Positions 1 to 7,435 of a stretch of 18,778 bases of DNA are shown piece after piece. The notes below the pieces were generated by a model, which saw only the letters and a program-made list of their open reading frames with translations, made no database searches and was not told the origin of the DNA. A program made the translations under genes and the position numbers. The DNA comes from Gemmatimonadota bacterium. Lineage in GTDB: Bacteria > Latescibacterota > UBA2968. Location of the stretch: the NCBI GenBank assembly GCA_002714465.1, contig PAXL01000024.1:54022-72799 (forward strand), written 5' to 3'. Position 1 is the stretch's first letter. Every line of letters starts with the position of its first letter.

Positions 1-604
1 CGTTTCCAGCTTCGACCGTCTCACCATCATCCATCGTGATCGTAGACACATTACCATCGGACGAAACGGTCTCGACCGACTTCGATCGCTTCTCGAGCCC
101 TCGGCTCAGTGCTGCCGACTCGAGTGCCGAAGCGAGCTGACGGCCATCAACACGAGCCGTTGACGGAGAGTAGACCGCACCCTTCACATCCCCTAACGGT
201 GGGAAAATCTCTCGAGCCCTATCAGGCGTGACGAGCACAGGTCCGTCCGATGTGCCATCCCCTTCGGGTAGCCCGTATGTTGATCGATTGAACTCCGCAG
301 TCTCCCGTTCGTCGATCGCGACCCATAACGACCCGCAGACTGCATAGCCGGTCTCTTCCGCACCATCAGCCTCGAGATTGCGAACGAGATCCTTGTAGTG
401 AAGCTCAGCCAGACCAACAAACCGATAGTACGGATCGGGATGGTTCGGATCCTCTCCCGCTGAGATGATTCCGGCTCCGGCATCCGTCGCTCTCCCGACA
501 TCTTGACGGTCGATCAAGATCGTCTTCACACCCAACCGCACCAATTCGTAGGCAGTAGCCACACCCACGACTCCGCCACCAATCACAACTGCATCGTAAC
601 TCAA
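1..604 (-). CDS. FAD-dependent oxidoreductase of the DAO (D-amino-acid/glycine oxidase) family, C-terminus cut by window edge
   Basis: The reading frame is open from a TTG start at 604-602 to the window edge, about 201 codons, so only the N-terminal part is visible. It begins MSYDAVVIGGGVVGVATAYE: a Rossmann strand and the GxGxxG dinucleotide-binding loop (residues 9-14), then ATDAGAGIISAG (about residues 38-49), the small-residue stretch after the FAD-binding fold typical of DAO/ThiO/DadA-like enzymes. The family oxidises amines or amino acids to imines using FAD; the substrate cannot be told here. TTG is chosen because a strong GGGAGGAG ribosome site lies a few bases upstream and the FAD motif begins a few residues later. 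The frame stays open further upstream (in-frame GTG/TTG codons) to a TAA near 727, but that stretch has no comparable ribosome site. It lies downstream of the sigma gene on the same strand. FAD-binding fold confident, substrate unknown. Confidence 0.85.
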   Translation of the reverse strand, partial: MSYDAVVIGGGVVGVATAYELVRLGVKTILIDRQDVGRATDAGAGIISAGEDPNHPDPYYRFVGLAELHYKDLVRNLEADGAEETGYAVCGSLWVAIDERETAEFNRSTYGLPEGDGTSDGPVLVTPDRAREIFPPLGDVKGAVYSPSTARVDGRQLASALESAALSRGLEKRSKSVETVSSDGNVSTITMDDGETVEAGN

Positions 605-690
605 GTTCTCCTCCCAAGCCTTGCCGGGATCTCCCAACGACAACACGCGCCCAAGATAGCCGCCCCACGAGAAGAGTTCAACAACCTCAC

Positions 691-726
691 AAACAGAAAA
701 CGGCGCCCGATCATCCGAACGCCGTT
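691..726 (-). terminator. possible weak intrinsic terminator downstream of the sigma-factor gene
   Basis: AACGGCG (699-705) pairs perfectly with CGCCGTT (720-726), giving a 7-bp stem with a 14-nt loop. Read on the minus strand it is followed by TTTTCTGTTTG. It lies about 130 nt beyond the sigma gene's stop and before the FAD oxidase gene. The large loop and interrupted T-run make it weak. The rest of the 605-858 gap shows no gene. Confidence 0.35.
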
Positions 727-858
727 ATCAAACCAGTTCTTCAAATTTTTATTAACCTATCAGTAGCTCCTAGACTTACCCGCTCACACGTGGGCGCAAT
801 AGTCAAAAAGTAATCCCACGGAAATCCATTCAATCACGCTTCAGTCGGGCTGGGCGGG

Positions 859-1716
859 TCACGCGATCGATTCCCTCAACGGATCCAGCCAATCTCGATG
901 TCTCGGGTGCCGCAGCTTCCGCAAAGCCTTCTCCTTGATCTGTCGAATCCGTTCCTTGGTCAGCCCCACGTTCTTGCCTATCGCTCCAAGTGTCTTGGGA
1001 TCGTCATCCACGAGCCCGTAGTGCTCGCGAATCACGTGGGCCTCTCTGTCCTCGAGTGAGGCGAGTGCCATAACGAGCTGCTGGTGATCCGACTCGTCGC
1101 TGACCTCGTAGTCAGGTGCGACCTGCCGATCGTCGGGGATCACGTTTAGGGGCATCCGGGCCTGAGCGTCCTCGCCCGAAGTCGGTTGATCTAGCGAAGC
1201 GAGTTCACGCGACCACATCAGCATCTCACGGACGCGATCGACGGGAACCTCCAGAATCTGTGCTACATCTGCATCCTCCGGCTCCACACCAGTCTTCTGT
1301 TGAATCTCTCGCGAAATCTGCGTGATGCTGTTCAGCAGCTTGACGCGGTTCGCCGGCAGGCGAACGGTCCGCGTGTCTTGGGACAGGCTTTTCAGGATCG
1401 CCTGGCGGATCCACCAAAGAGCGTAGGTGATGAACTTGACTCCACGCTCTGGGTCGAACCGTTCGGCAGCCGTGATAAGACCGACGTTACCGGCGCTGAT
1501 CAGATCCTCAAGATCCATCCCACAACCCTGTAAATCCGTCGCAAGCCGCACGACGAACCTCAGGTTCGCACTAACGAGTTCGTTCCGGGCATCGCGGTCT
1601 CCCAGCTGGATCCGTCTGGCAAGTTCGCATTCGGACGTCGAATCAAGCGGCTTCGAGTCCGAAATATCTTGGAAATACTGGTCCAGCAATCCGCTGTCTG
1701 TGCTTCTTACTGCCAT
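859..1716 (-). CDS. RNA polymerase sigma factor, sigma-70 family (RpoD/SigA-like, lacking region 1.1)
   Basis: A 285-residue sigma-70 protein. Region 1.2 is seen at LLDQYFQDIS (about residues 10-19). Regions 2.1-2.4 span about residues 45-112, with NLRFVVRLA, DLISAGNVGLITAAERFDPE and the promoter-melting/-10 reading stretch KFITYALWWIRQAI. Region 3 follows, and region 4 ends with the helix-turn-helix GLTKERIRQIKEKALRKLR near residues 252-270, which reads the -35 element. It directs core RNA polymerase to promoters. The length and missing acidic region 1.1 fit compact primary or group-2 sigma factors; which of these cannot be decided, so no rpoD symbol is given. The ATG at 1716 has a strong AGGAGG site (minus strand, 1726-1731) with 9-nt spacing. 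It is transcribed divergently from the hydrolase operon. Confidence 0.95.
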   Translation of the reverse strand: MAVRSTDSGLLDQYFQDISDSKPLDSTSECELARRIQLGDRDARNELVSANLRFVVRLATDLQGCGMDLEDLISAGNVGLITAAERFDPERGVKFITYALWWIRQAILKSLSQDTRTVRLPANRVKLLNSITQISREIQQKTGVEPEDADVAQILEVPVDRVREMLMWSRELASLDQPTSGEDAQARMPLNVIPDDRQVAPDYEVSDESDHQQLVMALASLEDREAHVIREHYGLVDDDPKTLGAIGKNVGLTKERIRQIKEKALRKLRHPRHRDWLDPLRESIA

Positions 1717-1776
1717 GATCTCGCTCCTCCTAGACCAGCTGCTTTCCGGGTGGGATGTGGATACAGCGCTCTATGG

Positions 1777-1822
1777 CTGGCCTGCCCTCATGCAAATGCA
1801 AGGCCTGTGCCATCCAGGCCAG
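1777..1822. repeat. nested inverted repeats in the sigma-factor upstream region
   Basis: CTGGCCT (1777-1783) is the exact reverse complement of AGGCCAG (1816-1822). Nested within, GGCCTG (1802-1807) pairs with CAGGCC (1815-1820) around a 7-nt loop. The arms lie in the divergent gap between the sigma gene and the hydrolase, upstream of the predicted plus-strand promoter and inside the likely sigma leader. A role as operator or leader structure is inference. Confidence 0.4.
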
Positions 1823-1824
1823 AA

Positions 1825-1853
1825 GGGACAAACAAACTCTATTTGCATATAAT
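1825..1853 (+). promoter_or_regulatory. predicted sigma-70 promoter reading toward the hydrolase-ceramidase-MFS genes
   Basis: A perfect TATAAT lies at 1848-1853, with GGGACA (1825-1830, four of six bases of TTGACA) 17 bp upstream. The start site would fall near 1860, leaving a leader of about 135 nt or more. The octamer ATTTGCAT (1841-1848) overlaps the -10 element and is the exact reverse complement of ATGCAAAT at 1790-1797, so a regulator could bind both. Prediction from consensus only; the minus-strand sigma promoter in the same gap was not resolved. Confidence 0.5.
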
Positions 1854-1994
1854 TCAATGGTTTAAAATCCTTTCAGTAACAAACCAACCGACTCAGGTCC
1901 TCGGACATAGAACAAAACGTTCCTCCCGTGTGATCCCGCGCGCCCCAAACGACACAAATCGGCCCCAAAGAACGCCGCAGGTCGCAAAACCCTT

Positions 1995-2870
1995 TTGGGT
2001 TTCGCCAAGGTGCGATCCACCGTAAAATGCCTCGTGACTCAGACCAACCCCATACTCGCCATCATTATGTCTCTGGTCGGCCTCTACGTCCTGTATGCCC
2101 TTTGTCTGTACCTGTTCCAGCACGCCCTGATGTTTCCCGGTGCTCGCACCCTCAAAGGAGACGAGCCACCTGACCTTCCCGCCGGTGCGGAGCATTTCTG
2201 GGTTCGTGTGGACGACTTGCCCGTTGAGGGCTGGTTTCTGCCCCCCACAGATGACACTTCAGGGCCAACGCCTTTGGTGGTTTTCGCGCACGGCAACGCA
2301 GAGCTCATCGACTTCTTCAAAGACCGCTTCGAGGTCTTTCGGGCAAACGGGCTGGCTGTTGCACTCATAGGTTACCCCGGGTATGGCCGAAGCAAGGGCA
2401 CTCCGTCCGAGCGAACTCTCAGGGAAACCTTCCTGAACGCGTATGATGTGCTCGTCGCCCGAGAGGATGTGGATCCAGACAACGTCATCATCGTCGGTCG
2501 ATCAATGGGCGGGGGCGCCGCCTGTCTGCTCGCCGCCGAACGATCTTCGACAGCCCTCATTCTGGTGTCGACATTCAAGAGCATGCTCGCAATGAGCAAA
2601 CGATACCTAGTACCCTCTTTCCTGGTACGCAGTCCTCTCGACAACCTGTCCACCGTCCGATCCTACGTAAATCCGGTGCTCGTTCTACACGGACCATCGG
2701 ACCAAGTGATCCCCTACGAGCACGGCGTCGCGCTCTCTGAAGGAGCACCGGATGGAACGCTGTGGACATACGAGAACGTCTCGCACGTCGATTGCCCGCC
2801 AAACTGGGATGACTTCTGTGCAAGAGCGCTCGACTTTCTCAAGGATCGGGGTATACTCCCGAGCGATTAA
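1995..2870 (+). CDS. membrane-anchored alpha/beta hydrolase (YfhR/BEM46-like)
   Basis: Up to 291 residues. One hydrophobic segment (about residues 19-42, ending LYLFQHALMFPG) should anchor the protein in the inner membrane, followed by an alpha/beta-hydrolase domain. Visible motifs are the oxyanion strand VVFAHGNAE (about 95-103), GYPGYGRSKGTPS (126-138), nucleophile elbow GRSMGG with Ser170, acid HGPSDQVIP with Asp236, and NVSH with His264: a complete triad. The layout matches the YfhR/BEM46 family, serine hydrolases of mostly unknown substrate. The start is uncertain. The longest frame begins at TTG 1995; GTG 2010, GTG 2034 and ATG 2067 are in-frame alternatives, none with a clear ribosome site, and ATG 2067 would trim part of the membrane segment. 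It is the first gene of a probable operon with the ceramidase-like gene. Confidence 0.85.
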   Translation: MGFAKVRSTVKCLVTQTNPILAIIMSLVGLYVLYALCLYLFQHALMFPGARTLKGDEPPDLPAGAEHFWVRVDDLPVEGWFLPPTDDTSGPTPLVVFAHGNAELIDFFKDRFEVFRANGLAVALIGYPGYGRSKGTPSERTLRETFLNAYDVLVAREDVDPDNVIIVGRSMGGGAACLLAAERSSTALILVSTFKSMLAMSKRYLVPSFLVRSPLDNLSTVRSYVNPVLVLHGPSDQVIPYEHGVALSEGAPDGTLWTYENVSHVDCPPNWDDFCARALDFLKDRGILPSD

Positions 2871-2956
2871 GAAGTCGACCAATTTCTACCACTCACGTCA
2901 ACACACCCGCATAAGAGGTCGGCCAATGTCTACCACTCACATCAACACACCCACAT
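2871..2956 (+). repeat. imperfect 42-bp tandem duplication spanning the start of the ceramidase-like gene
   Basis: Copy 1 (2871-2912) and copy 2 (2915-2956) agree at 37 of 42 positions with a 44-bp period. Copy 2 holds the functional GAGGT ribosome site, ATG and first codons (MSTTHINTPT). Copy 1 has ATT in place of the ATG and would read ISTTHVNTPA before a TAA, out of frame with the gene. Four of the five differences are A/G changes. Copy 1 begins immediately after the hydrolase stop codon. Confidence 0.85.
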
Positions 2957-4383
2957 CGGTCCTGAAACTCGGCCACGCCAGTGGAGACATCACACCGCCG
3001 GTCGGGATCTACCATCGCATGTGGGGTGCGGCTCAGCACGATGCAGCTACGGGTGTGCACCGTCCGATCCAAGCAGACGTGATTCTGCTTGAACCGATCG
3101 ACGCTTCCGCATCCGACCGCGTCCTTCGTCTGCAACTTGACCTCGTCAACCTGACCACCGAACAGATGGATCGGCTTGCGGCGAACACGGGAGAGGCAGC
3201 TGACACCAACCCCGAGCGTGTCTTGATCACCTTCTCTCATTCGCACGCCTCCGGGTTCTATGCTCCAAACCGGCGCAGTCTGCCCGGTGGAGACTTGATC
3301 GACCCCTACCTCGACGATCTCAACCGGACGGCGGCGCGACTGGCCGGAGAGGCGCTCGAAAACCTTTCAGAGTCCACGATTACCTACGCCTTCGCACGTT
3401 GTGACATGGCTCGAAACCGGGACTATCGCGATGAACAGGTCGGGATCTACGCTACCGGATACAACCCAGACCGAACGGGCGACGACACGCTCCTTATCGG
3501 ACGTGTTACGGGGTCGGACGAAGAGATTCGACTCATCATCGTCAGCTACGGATGCCATCCGACAACTCTCGCCTGGGACAACACACTCATCAGCCCAGAC
3601 TACATCGGAGCTCTGCGCGAAGTCATCGAGACCGACACGAATGCGCCGTGCTGCTTCTTCCAAGCCCCGAGCGGAGACCTTGGACCACGCGATGGCTTCG
3701 TCGGTGATTTGGCAGTCGCGGACCGGAACGGTAAGCAGGTCGGACACGCGGCCTTGTCGGCCCTCTACGGAATGGGTGCCCCGAGACACGACTTCGCATA
3801 CGCAGGACCCGTCGTTTCTGGCGCAACGATAGGGACCTGGGCGTGGGACGGGCATTCAGAAGACCGTATCAATGACACGCGGTTATTCCAAGGAGGCACC
3901 TTCGACGTAGAGCTCAACCTGATCGACCTGCCCACTCAGGAATCGCTCCAGAAGGACATAGCCCGCTACATCGAAGAACAAACGGATGCAGCCGAGCGAG
4001 GGGACAAGATTGCCGCGCGTGACCTTGGCGCGAGGGCCGAGCGTTGTCGACGGTGGATGGGGCGTCTCGAGACGCTACCCGAGGGCAAGACGTTCCCTTA
4101 CCACTTTAGCGTCTTTCAATTTGGTGACGCCGTCTGGGTAACCTGCAGCGCTGAGCCATACAGCTGGCTTCAAATCGAGCTCCGCAAACGTTTCCCTGAT
4201 CTGACCCTGATGGTTTCTTCGCTCGCCGGCGACCATCAGGTCGCCTATCTCCTGCCTAGGAAGGACTATGGCAAGGGTCTCTACCAAGAGGAACCCTCCT
4301 CCCTCGCACCGGGCTGTCTGGAAGCACTCGCTGATGCCATCACGGCTCGGATAGAAGAAGTCACAGGCTGTAAACGGAAGTGA
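2926..4383 (+). CDS. neutral/alkaline ceramidase-fold hydrolase with altered nucleophile motif
   Basis: 485 residues resembling the N-terminal catalytic domain of neutral/alkaline non-lysosomal ceramidases (Pfam PF04734 type). It opens with KLGHASGDITPPVG (residues 14-27), typical of the family. SHSHASG (104-110) matches the zinc-binding THTHSG motif, GCHPTT (His211) a second zinc histidine, and SAEPYSW plus YLLPRKDYGKG near the C-terminus the distal ligand region. The family motif GDxSP, whose Ser is the nucleophile, reads GDLGP (250-254), so the Ser is Gly; ceramide hydrolysis is therefore not assured. No signal peptide is seen, whereas classical members are secreted. The start is ATG 2926, preceded by GAGGT; a longer frame from 2752 would overlap the hydrolase and is unlikely. 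Its stop overlaps the MFS start, so they are probably co-translated. Fold confident, substrate unknown. Confidence 0.82.
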   Translation: MSTTHINTPTSVLKLGHASGDITPPVGIYHRMWGAAQHDAATGVHRPIQADVILLEPIDASASDRVLRLQLDLVNLTTEQMDRLAANTGEAADTNPERVLITFSHSHASGFYAPNRRSLPGGDLIDPYLDDLNRTAARLAGEALENLSESTITYAFARCDMARNRDYRDEQVGIYATGYNPDRTGDDTLLIGRVTGSDEEIRLIIVSYGCHPTTLAWDNTLISPDYIGALREVIETDTNAPCCFFQAPSGDLGPRDGFVGDLAVADRNGKQVGHAALSALYGMGAPRHDFAYAGPVVSGATIGTWAWDGHSEDRINDTRLFQGGTFDVELNLIDLPTQESLQKDIARYIEEQTDAAERGDKIAARDLGARAERCRRWMGRLETLPEGKTFPYHFSVFQFGDAVWVTCSAEPYSWLQIELRKRFPDLTLMVSSLAGDHQVAYLLPRKDYGKGLYQEEPSSLAPGCLEALADAITARIEEVTGCKRK

Positions 4384-5588
4384 GCGAAGAGGCCCCCGAC
4401 TGTTCTTTGAGCGATCCGTCCACCGACACCTGGTCGCCCCCCCCAAAGGGTGCCAGAGCGTGCTTCCTCACCTGCACATCAATTTTCTGGTTTGCACACT
4501 ACACATACGTCCCAATCTTGGCACCCTACGCAGAGCATCGTGGGGGGTCGTTCGAGATCATTGGGCTGATCGTCAGCGCCTACGGTCTCGCCCAACTGAT
4601 CCTTAGACTCCCGCTCGGACTCCTCTCTGACCGTCTCGGTCGCCGCAAGCCCTTCATCTCTCTAGGTTTTTTTGCCGCCGGTGTCGCCGGCCTGGGACTC
4701 GCCCTGTCGCCCTCTCCGGAGTGGATGGTCGTGGCGCGCTTTGTTTCAGGCATATCCGCGTGTGCCTGGGTCGCCTTCACCGTTCTCTACTCGACCTACT
4801 ACCCTCCCCACCAGCTCGTCCGTGCGATGGGTCACATAGCCTTCTGCAACGGGCTGTCGATCATGTCTGCCTCATTCCTTGGAGGCATCCTCGCCGACCA
4901 TCTGGGGTGGCTCGCGCCCTTCTGGGGCTCCGCCGTATTCGGCTTCGCAGGGACGCTGCTCTCCCTCTTCCTGAGTGAACAACCCTCCGCACCGGAAAGA
5001 CTCAGCCTCCGTGCGTCTCTCACGATCCTAAAACGACCGACCCTCAAGTGGGCATCCATCGTTGCTGCCCTTGGGATCTATACGGTCTTCACAGCCGGTT
5101 TCGGGTTCCTTCCGAACTTCGCCATCGCCCTCGGGGCAACCAAGACCCAGCTCGGTATCCTGTCATCCATAACGCTCCTGATGGGTTCGATCGCCGGGCT
5201 CAACGCGAACCGATTCGCCGCTAGGCTGCTGGGTCCGCGCAAATCGATCGTAATCGCATACAGCATCGCGACGCTGACCATCGCGATCATCCCGCACACC
5301 ACATCTGTCTACCATCTCTTCCTGCTCCAGGCTTGTACGGGATTCGCTCGCGGCACCGCCTATCCGATCCTGATGTCCCTGGTCATCCTCGACATACCGG
5401 ATCGGGACAAAGCGACCGCCATGGGTTTCTTCCAAGCCGTATACTCGATCGGCATGTTCCTGGGACCCGTCGTATCAGGCCAGATCGGCGGGATGTTCGG
5501 CTACACAGCCCTGTTCACAAGCTCTGCCCTCGTGGCGGCGGCCTCAGTGGTCGCAGCGTTCAAACTCCCTAAGTCACTCGAAGGTTAA
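4380..5588 (+). CDS. major facilitator superfamily (MFS) transporter
   Basis: 402 residues with about 12 hydrophobic segments in two halves. The MFS signature loop GLLSDRLGRRKPF (about residues 80-92) lies between helices 2 and 3, and a weaker counterpart (NRFAARLLGPRK) lies at the equivalent place in the second half. The hydrophilic N-terminal 25 residues should be cytoplasmic. The GTG start (4380-4382) overlaps the preceding TGA (4381-4383), a GTGA arrangement suggesting translational coupling with the ceramidase-like hydrolase, so the transporter may move that enzyme's substrate or product; this is inference. Substrate cannot be assigned; the family includes sugar, acid and drug transporters. 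Its stop codon abuts a decayed mgtE fragment. Confidence 0.9.
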   Translation: MSEEAPDCSLSDPSTDTWSPPPKGARACFLTCTSIFWFAHYTYVPILAPYAEHRGGSFEIIGLIVSAYGLAQLILRLPLGLLSDRLGRRKPFISLGFFAAGVAGLGLALSPSPEWMVVARFVSGISACAWVAFTVLYSTYYPPHQLVRAMGHIAFCNGLSIMSASFLGGILADHLGWLAPFWGSAVFGFAGTLLSLFLSEQPSAPERLSLRASLTILKRPTLKWASIVAALGIYTVFTAGFGFLPNFAIALGATKTQLGILSSITLLMGSIAGLNANRFAARLLGPRKSIVIAYSIATLTIAIIPHTTSVYHLFLLQACTGFARGTAYPILMSLVILDIPDRDKATAMGFFQAVYSIGMFLGPVVSGQIGGMFGYTALFTSSALVAAASVVAAFKLPKSLEG

Positions 5589-6109
5589 CCGATCTCGTTC
5601 TCGATCCCCCGACACGCTAGAGACATTCCAAGACTACTTTGAGCGACACCATTTTGTAGGTATCCCCGTCGTTGACGAAGAAGACAGGCTGATCGGTCCA
5701 CAAGGAAGAGCAGAAACGATCGGAGGAGGCCTATCTGGAATCGACCACAATCAATCGTCGGTAGTGAAGAGCTCCGCACGATGGTTTTTTCCACCGCTCG
5801 TCACGCCGGCTGTCCTAGATGAGCGTGAACGCCATCCTCAATATCTTGGCGGCAAACGTCATCGCTTACCATCAGGACAAGCTATGCTCGGCCATCATCC
5901 TAGCGGTCTTTCTCTCAATCATCTCCGACGTAAGCAGCCATTCTGAACACCCGGCCATCCTCGTAAGCATACGGAAGCTCACGCTTGGTGTGACACATCC
6001 GAGGAATATCTTCAGCGTCTTCTAGAAAAAGGGTGTTGTAGGCGTGGCCAACGGATTGATGCGGGGTCTGCTGGCTGGGAGGGATTCCCTGGCTTTAGCA
6101 CGACAACGT
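5589..6109 (+). pseudogene. decayed MgtE-type Mg2+ transporter fragment (CBS end plus part of the membrane domain)
   Basis: No single frame is open, but MgtE-like pieces follow in the right order through different frames. Around 5611-5700 a CBS-domain end includes ERHHFVGIPVVDEEDRLIG. Near 5702-5745 another frame gives KEEQKRSEEAYLEST. From about 5754 a third frame gives SIVGSEELRTM, close to the family's GIVGGEELR. From 5819 the frame changes again: SVNAILNILAANVIAYHQD, LAVFLSIISDVSSHSEHP and VSIRKLTLGVTHPRN, matching the family's LNILAASVIA, LAVFLPIISDMSGNSGNQ and VSMRELTLG. An in-frame TAG (6023-6025) interrupts it, then GVVGVANGLMRGLLAG continues. At least three frameshifts and one nonsense codon mean it is not functional. 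The N-terminal domain and the last membrane helices are absent; the fragment is bounded by the MFS stop and the next gene's 3' end. Confidence 0.75.
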
Positions 6110-7360
6110 CTATCTGGGCGCCGCCGTTTGGTGCCGAGGCGGGAGAGGCCGACTGAGATCCATGATCTCCGGATCATACGGCACGAGCCATGCTTTAGGG
6201 ATCTGTAACCCAAACCCCGGTCCGGGAGGCAATCCGAGTTTCCCATTCACCGGCATCGGCGTTCCCGGTGTGGACCGATAGCACAACCGTCCGCTCTCCG
6301 TCGGTGCTCCCAGATAACACTCTTCGAGCGGGACGCCTGGCCGAGTGCCCTGGTAGAACTCGATCAGTGGCGTGTTCGGCATGGCAGCCGTGAAGTGCTG
6401 TCCATACAGATCGTTCGCGCCGGTGTGCAGGGCCAGCTGGATTCCCTTTGCATCTGCATAATGAGCGAGCTTCATCGCTTCCGTAAACCCGCCGATCCAC
6501 GTTATATCCGCCTGTATCAGGTCGATGATACCGGCTTCGAGCGCGCGTATGCCAGGGTGTCGCGTCGCCCAGTGTTCGCCCGTAGCGAGCGACTGCCACG
6601 GGAGTCGTCTTCGCAGGGTGGTGTATCCATCGAAGTCGTGCGGCATCAGCATCTCTTCCATCCACCGCATGCGATACGGTCTTAACGCCTCACACATCTG
6701 GACGGCGTAATCCACGTCGTAAGCCATCCAGCAATCGAGCATCAGATCCGCATAGTCACCGATTTGCTCACGCGTCTTCGCGATCAAGTCGACGGTCCCT
6801 TCGATCCCGGCCTGTCCGCTCTCGACACCGTGCGGTCTCGCGAGCTTGAATTGCCGAAATCCGCACTCAAGTCCCCAGTCGACATCATTCCCCGTCACAT
6901 AGCAGGCCATCTCCTCACGCGTCGGACCACCCGCGAGAGCATAGACAGGTTGCCCCGTCACCTTCCCCCACAGATCCCAGAGGGCGAGGTCTACACCGGC
7001 GACCGCACGAGCAGTCAGCCCCTCTTGACCAAACGACAGACACCCTCGCCACATCCGATCGTTGCACGTGTCGATCGCGCCGACCTCCTGTCCAATCACC
7101 ATGTGAGACAGCACATCATCGATGATCACGGAAGCCGTATTGCCCGTATCGCCACTCCCGACCCCAAACGTCCCGTCCTCGGCAGTCACCTTCACGAAAT
7201 ACTGCCCACCGGGCTCGTTCCGCTCAAGAGGCGGATTATACTTGTCCCGCGGCGACGCCTGACGAAACAGCCTGTCCCAAGGTTCCCTTCGCGCCTCCGT
7301 CCCCTTCTCCGTCGGCGGCGGCGGCTTCAACGAACAGACCTGTACATCCACGATTTTCAT
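6110..7360 (-). CDS. enolase-superfamily dehydratase, L-rhamnonate dehydratase-like
   Basis: 416 residues with the two-domain layout of the mandelate racemase/muconate lactonizing group: an N-terminal capping domain, then a TIM barrel. Family signature VDLALWDLWGKVTGQPVY lies at about 123-140. Likely Mg2+ ligands are Asp209 (LDCWM), Glu235 (MEEM) and Glu262 (GEHW). QADITWIGG (Asp285) and LHTG (His312) supply the usual Asp-His pair. LDCWMAYDVDYA, the GEH motif and NTPLIEFYQG resemble L-rhamnonate dehydratase RhmD, which converts L-rhamnonate to 2-keto-3-deoxy-L-rhamnonate. A related acid-sugar substrate is equally possible. The start ATG 7360 has GAGGGG just upstream. It lies 75 bp downstream of the oxygenase gene on the same strand, with no clear terminator between, so they may share a transcript. 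Confidence 0.85.
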   Translation of the reverse strand: MKIVDVQVCSLKPPPPTEKGTEARREPWDRLFRQASPRDKYNPPLERNEPGGQYFVKVTAEDGTFGVGSGDTGNTASVIIDDVLSHMVIGQEVGAIDTCNDRMWRGCLSFGQEGLTARAVAGVDLALWDLWGKVTGQPVYALAGGPTREEMACYVTGNDVDWGLECGFRQFKLARPHGVESGQAGIEGTVDLIAKTREQIGDYADLMLDCWMAYDVDYAVQMCEALRPYRMRWMEEMLMPHDFDGYTTLRRRLPWQSLATGEHWATRHPGIRALEAGIIDLIQADITWIGGFTEAMKLAHYADAKGIQLALHTGANDLYGQHFTAAMPNTPLIEFYQGTRPGVPLEECYLGAPTESGRLCYRSTPGTPMPVNGKLGLPPGPGFGLQIPKAWLVPYDPEIMDLSRPLPPRHQTAAPR

Positions 7361-7435
7361 AGCCCCTCGCCTGCCACTTGGAAACTACTTGCCCAACTCA
7401 GCACGAGAGTTTCGCCTTTACAGAACTCTGCCTTC

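Noticed and set aside
2752..2925. Longer start for the ceramidase-like gene
   Set aside because: It would overlap the hydrolase by over 100 bp with non-protein-like sequence; the ATG at 2926 has a ribosome site and family-like N-terminus.
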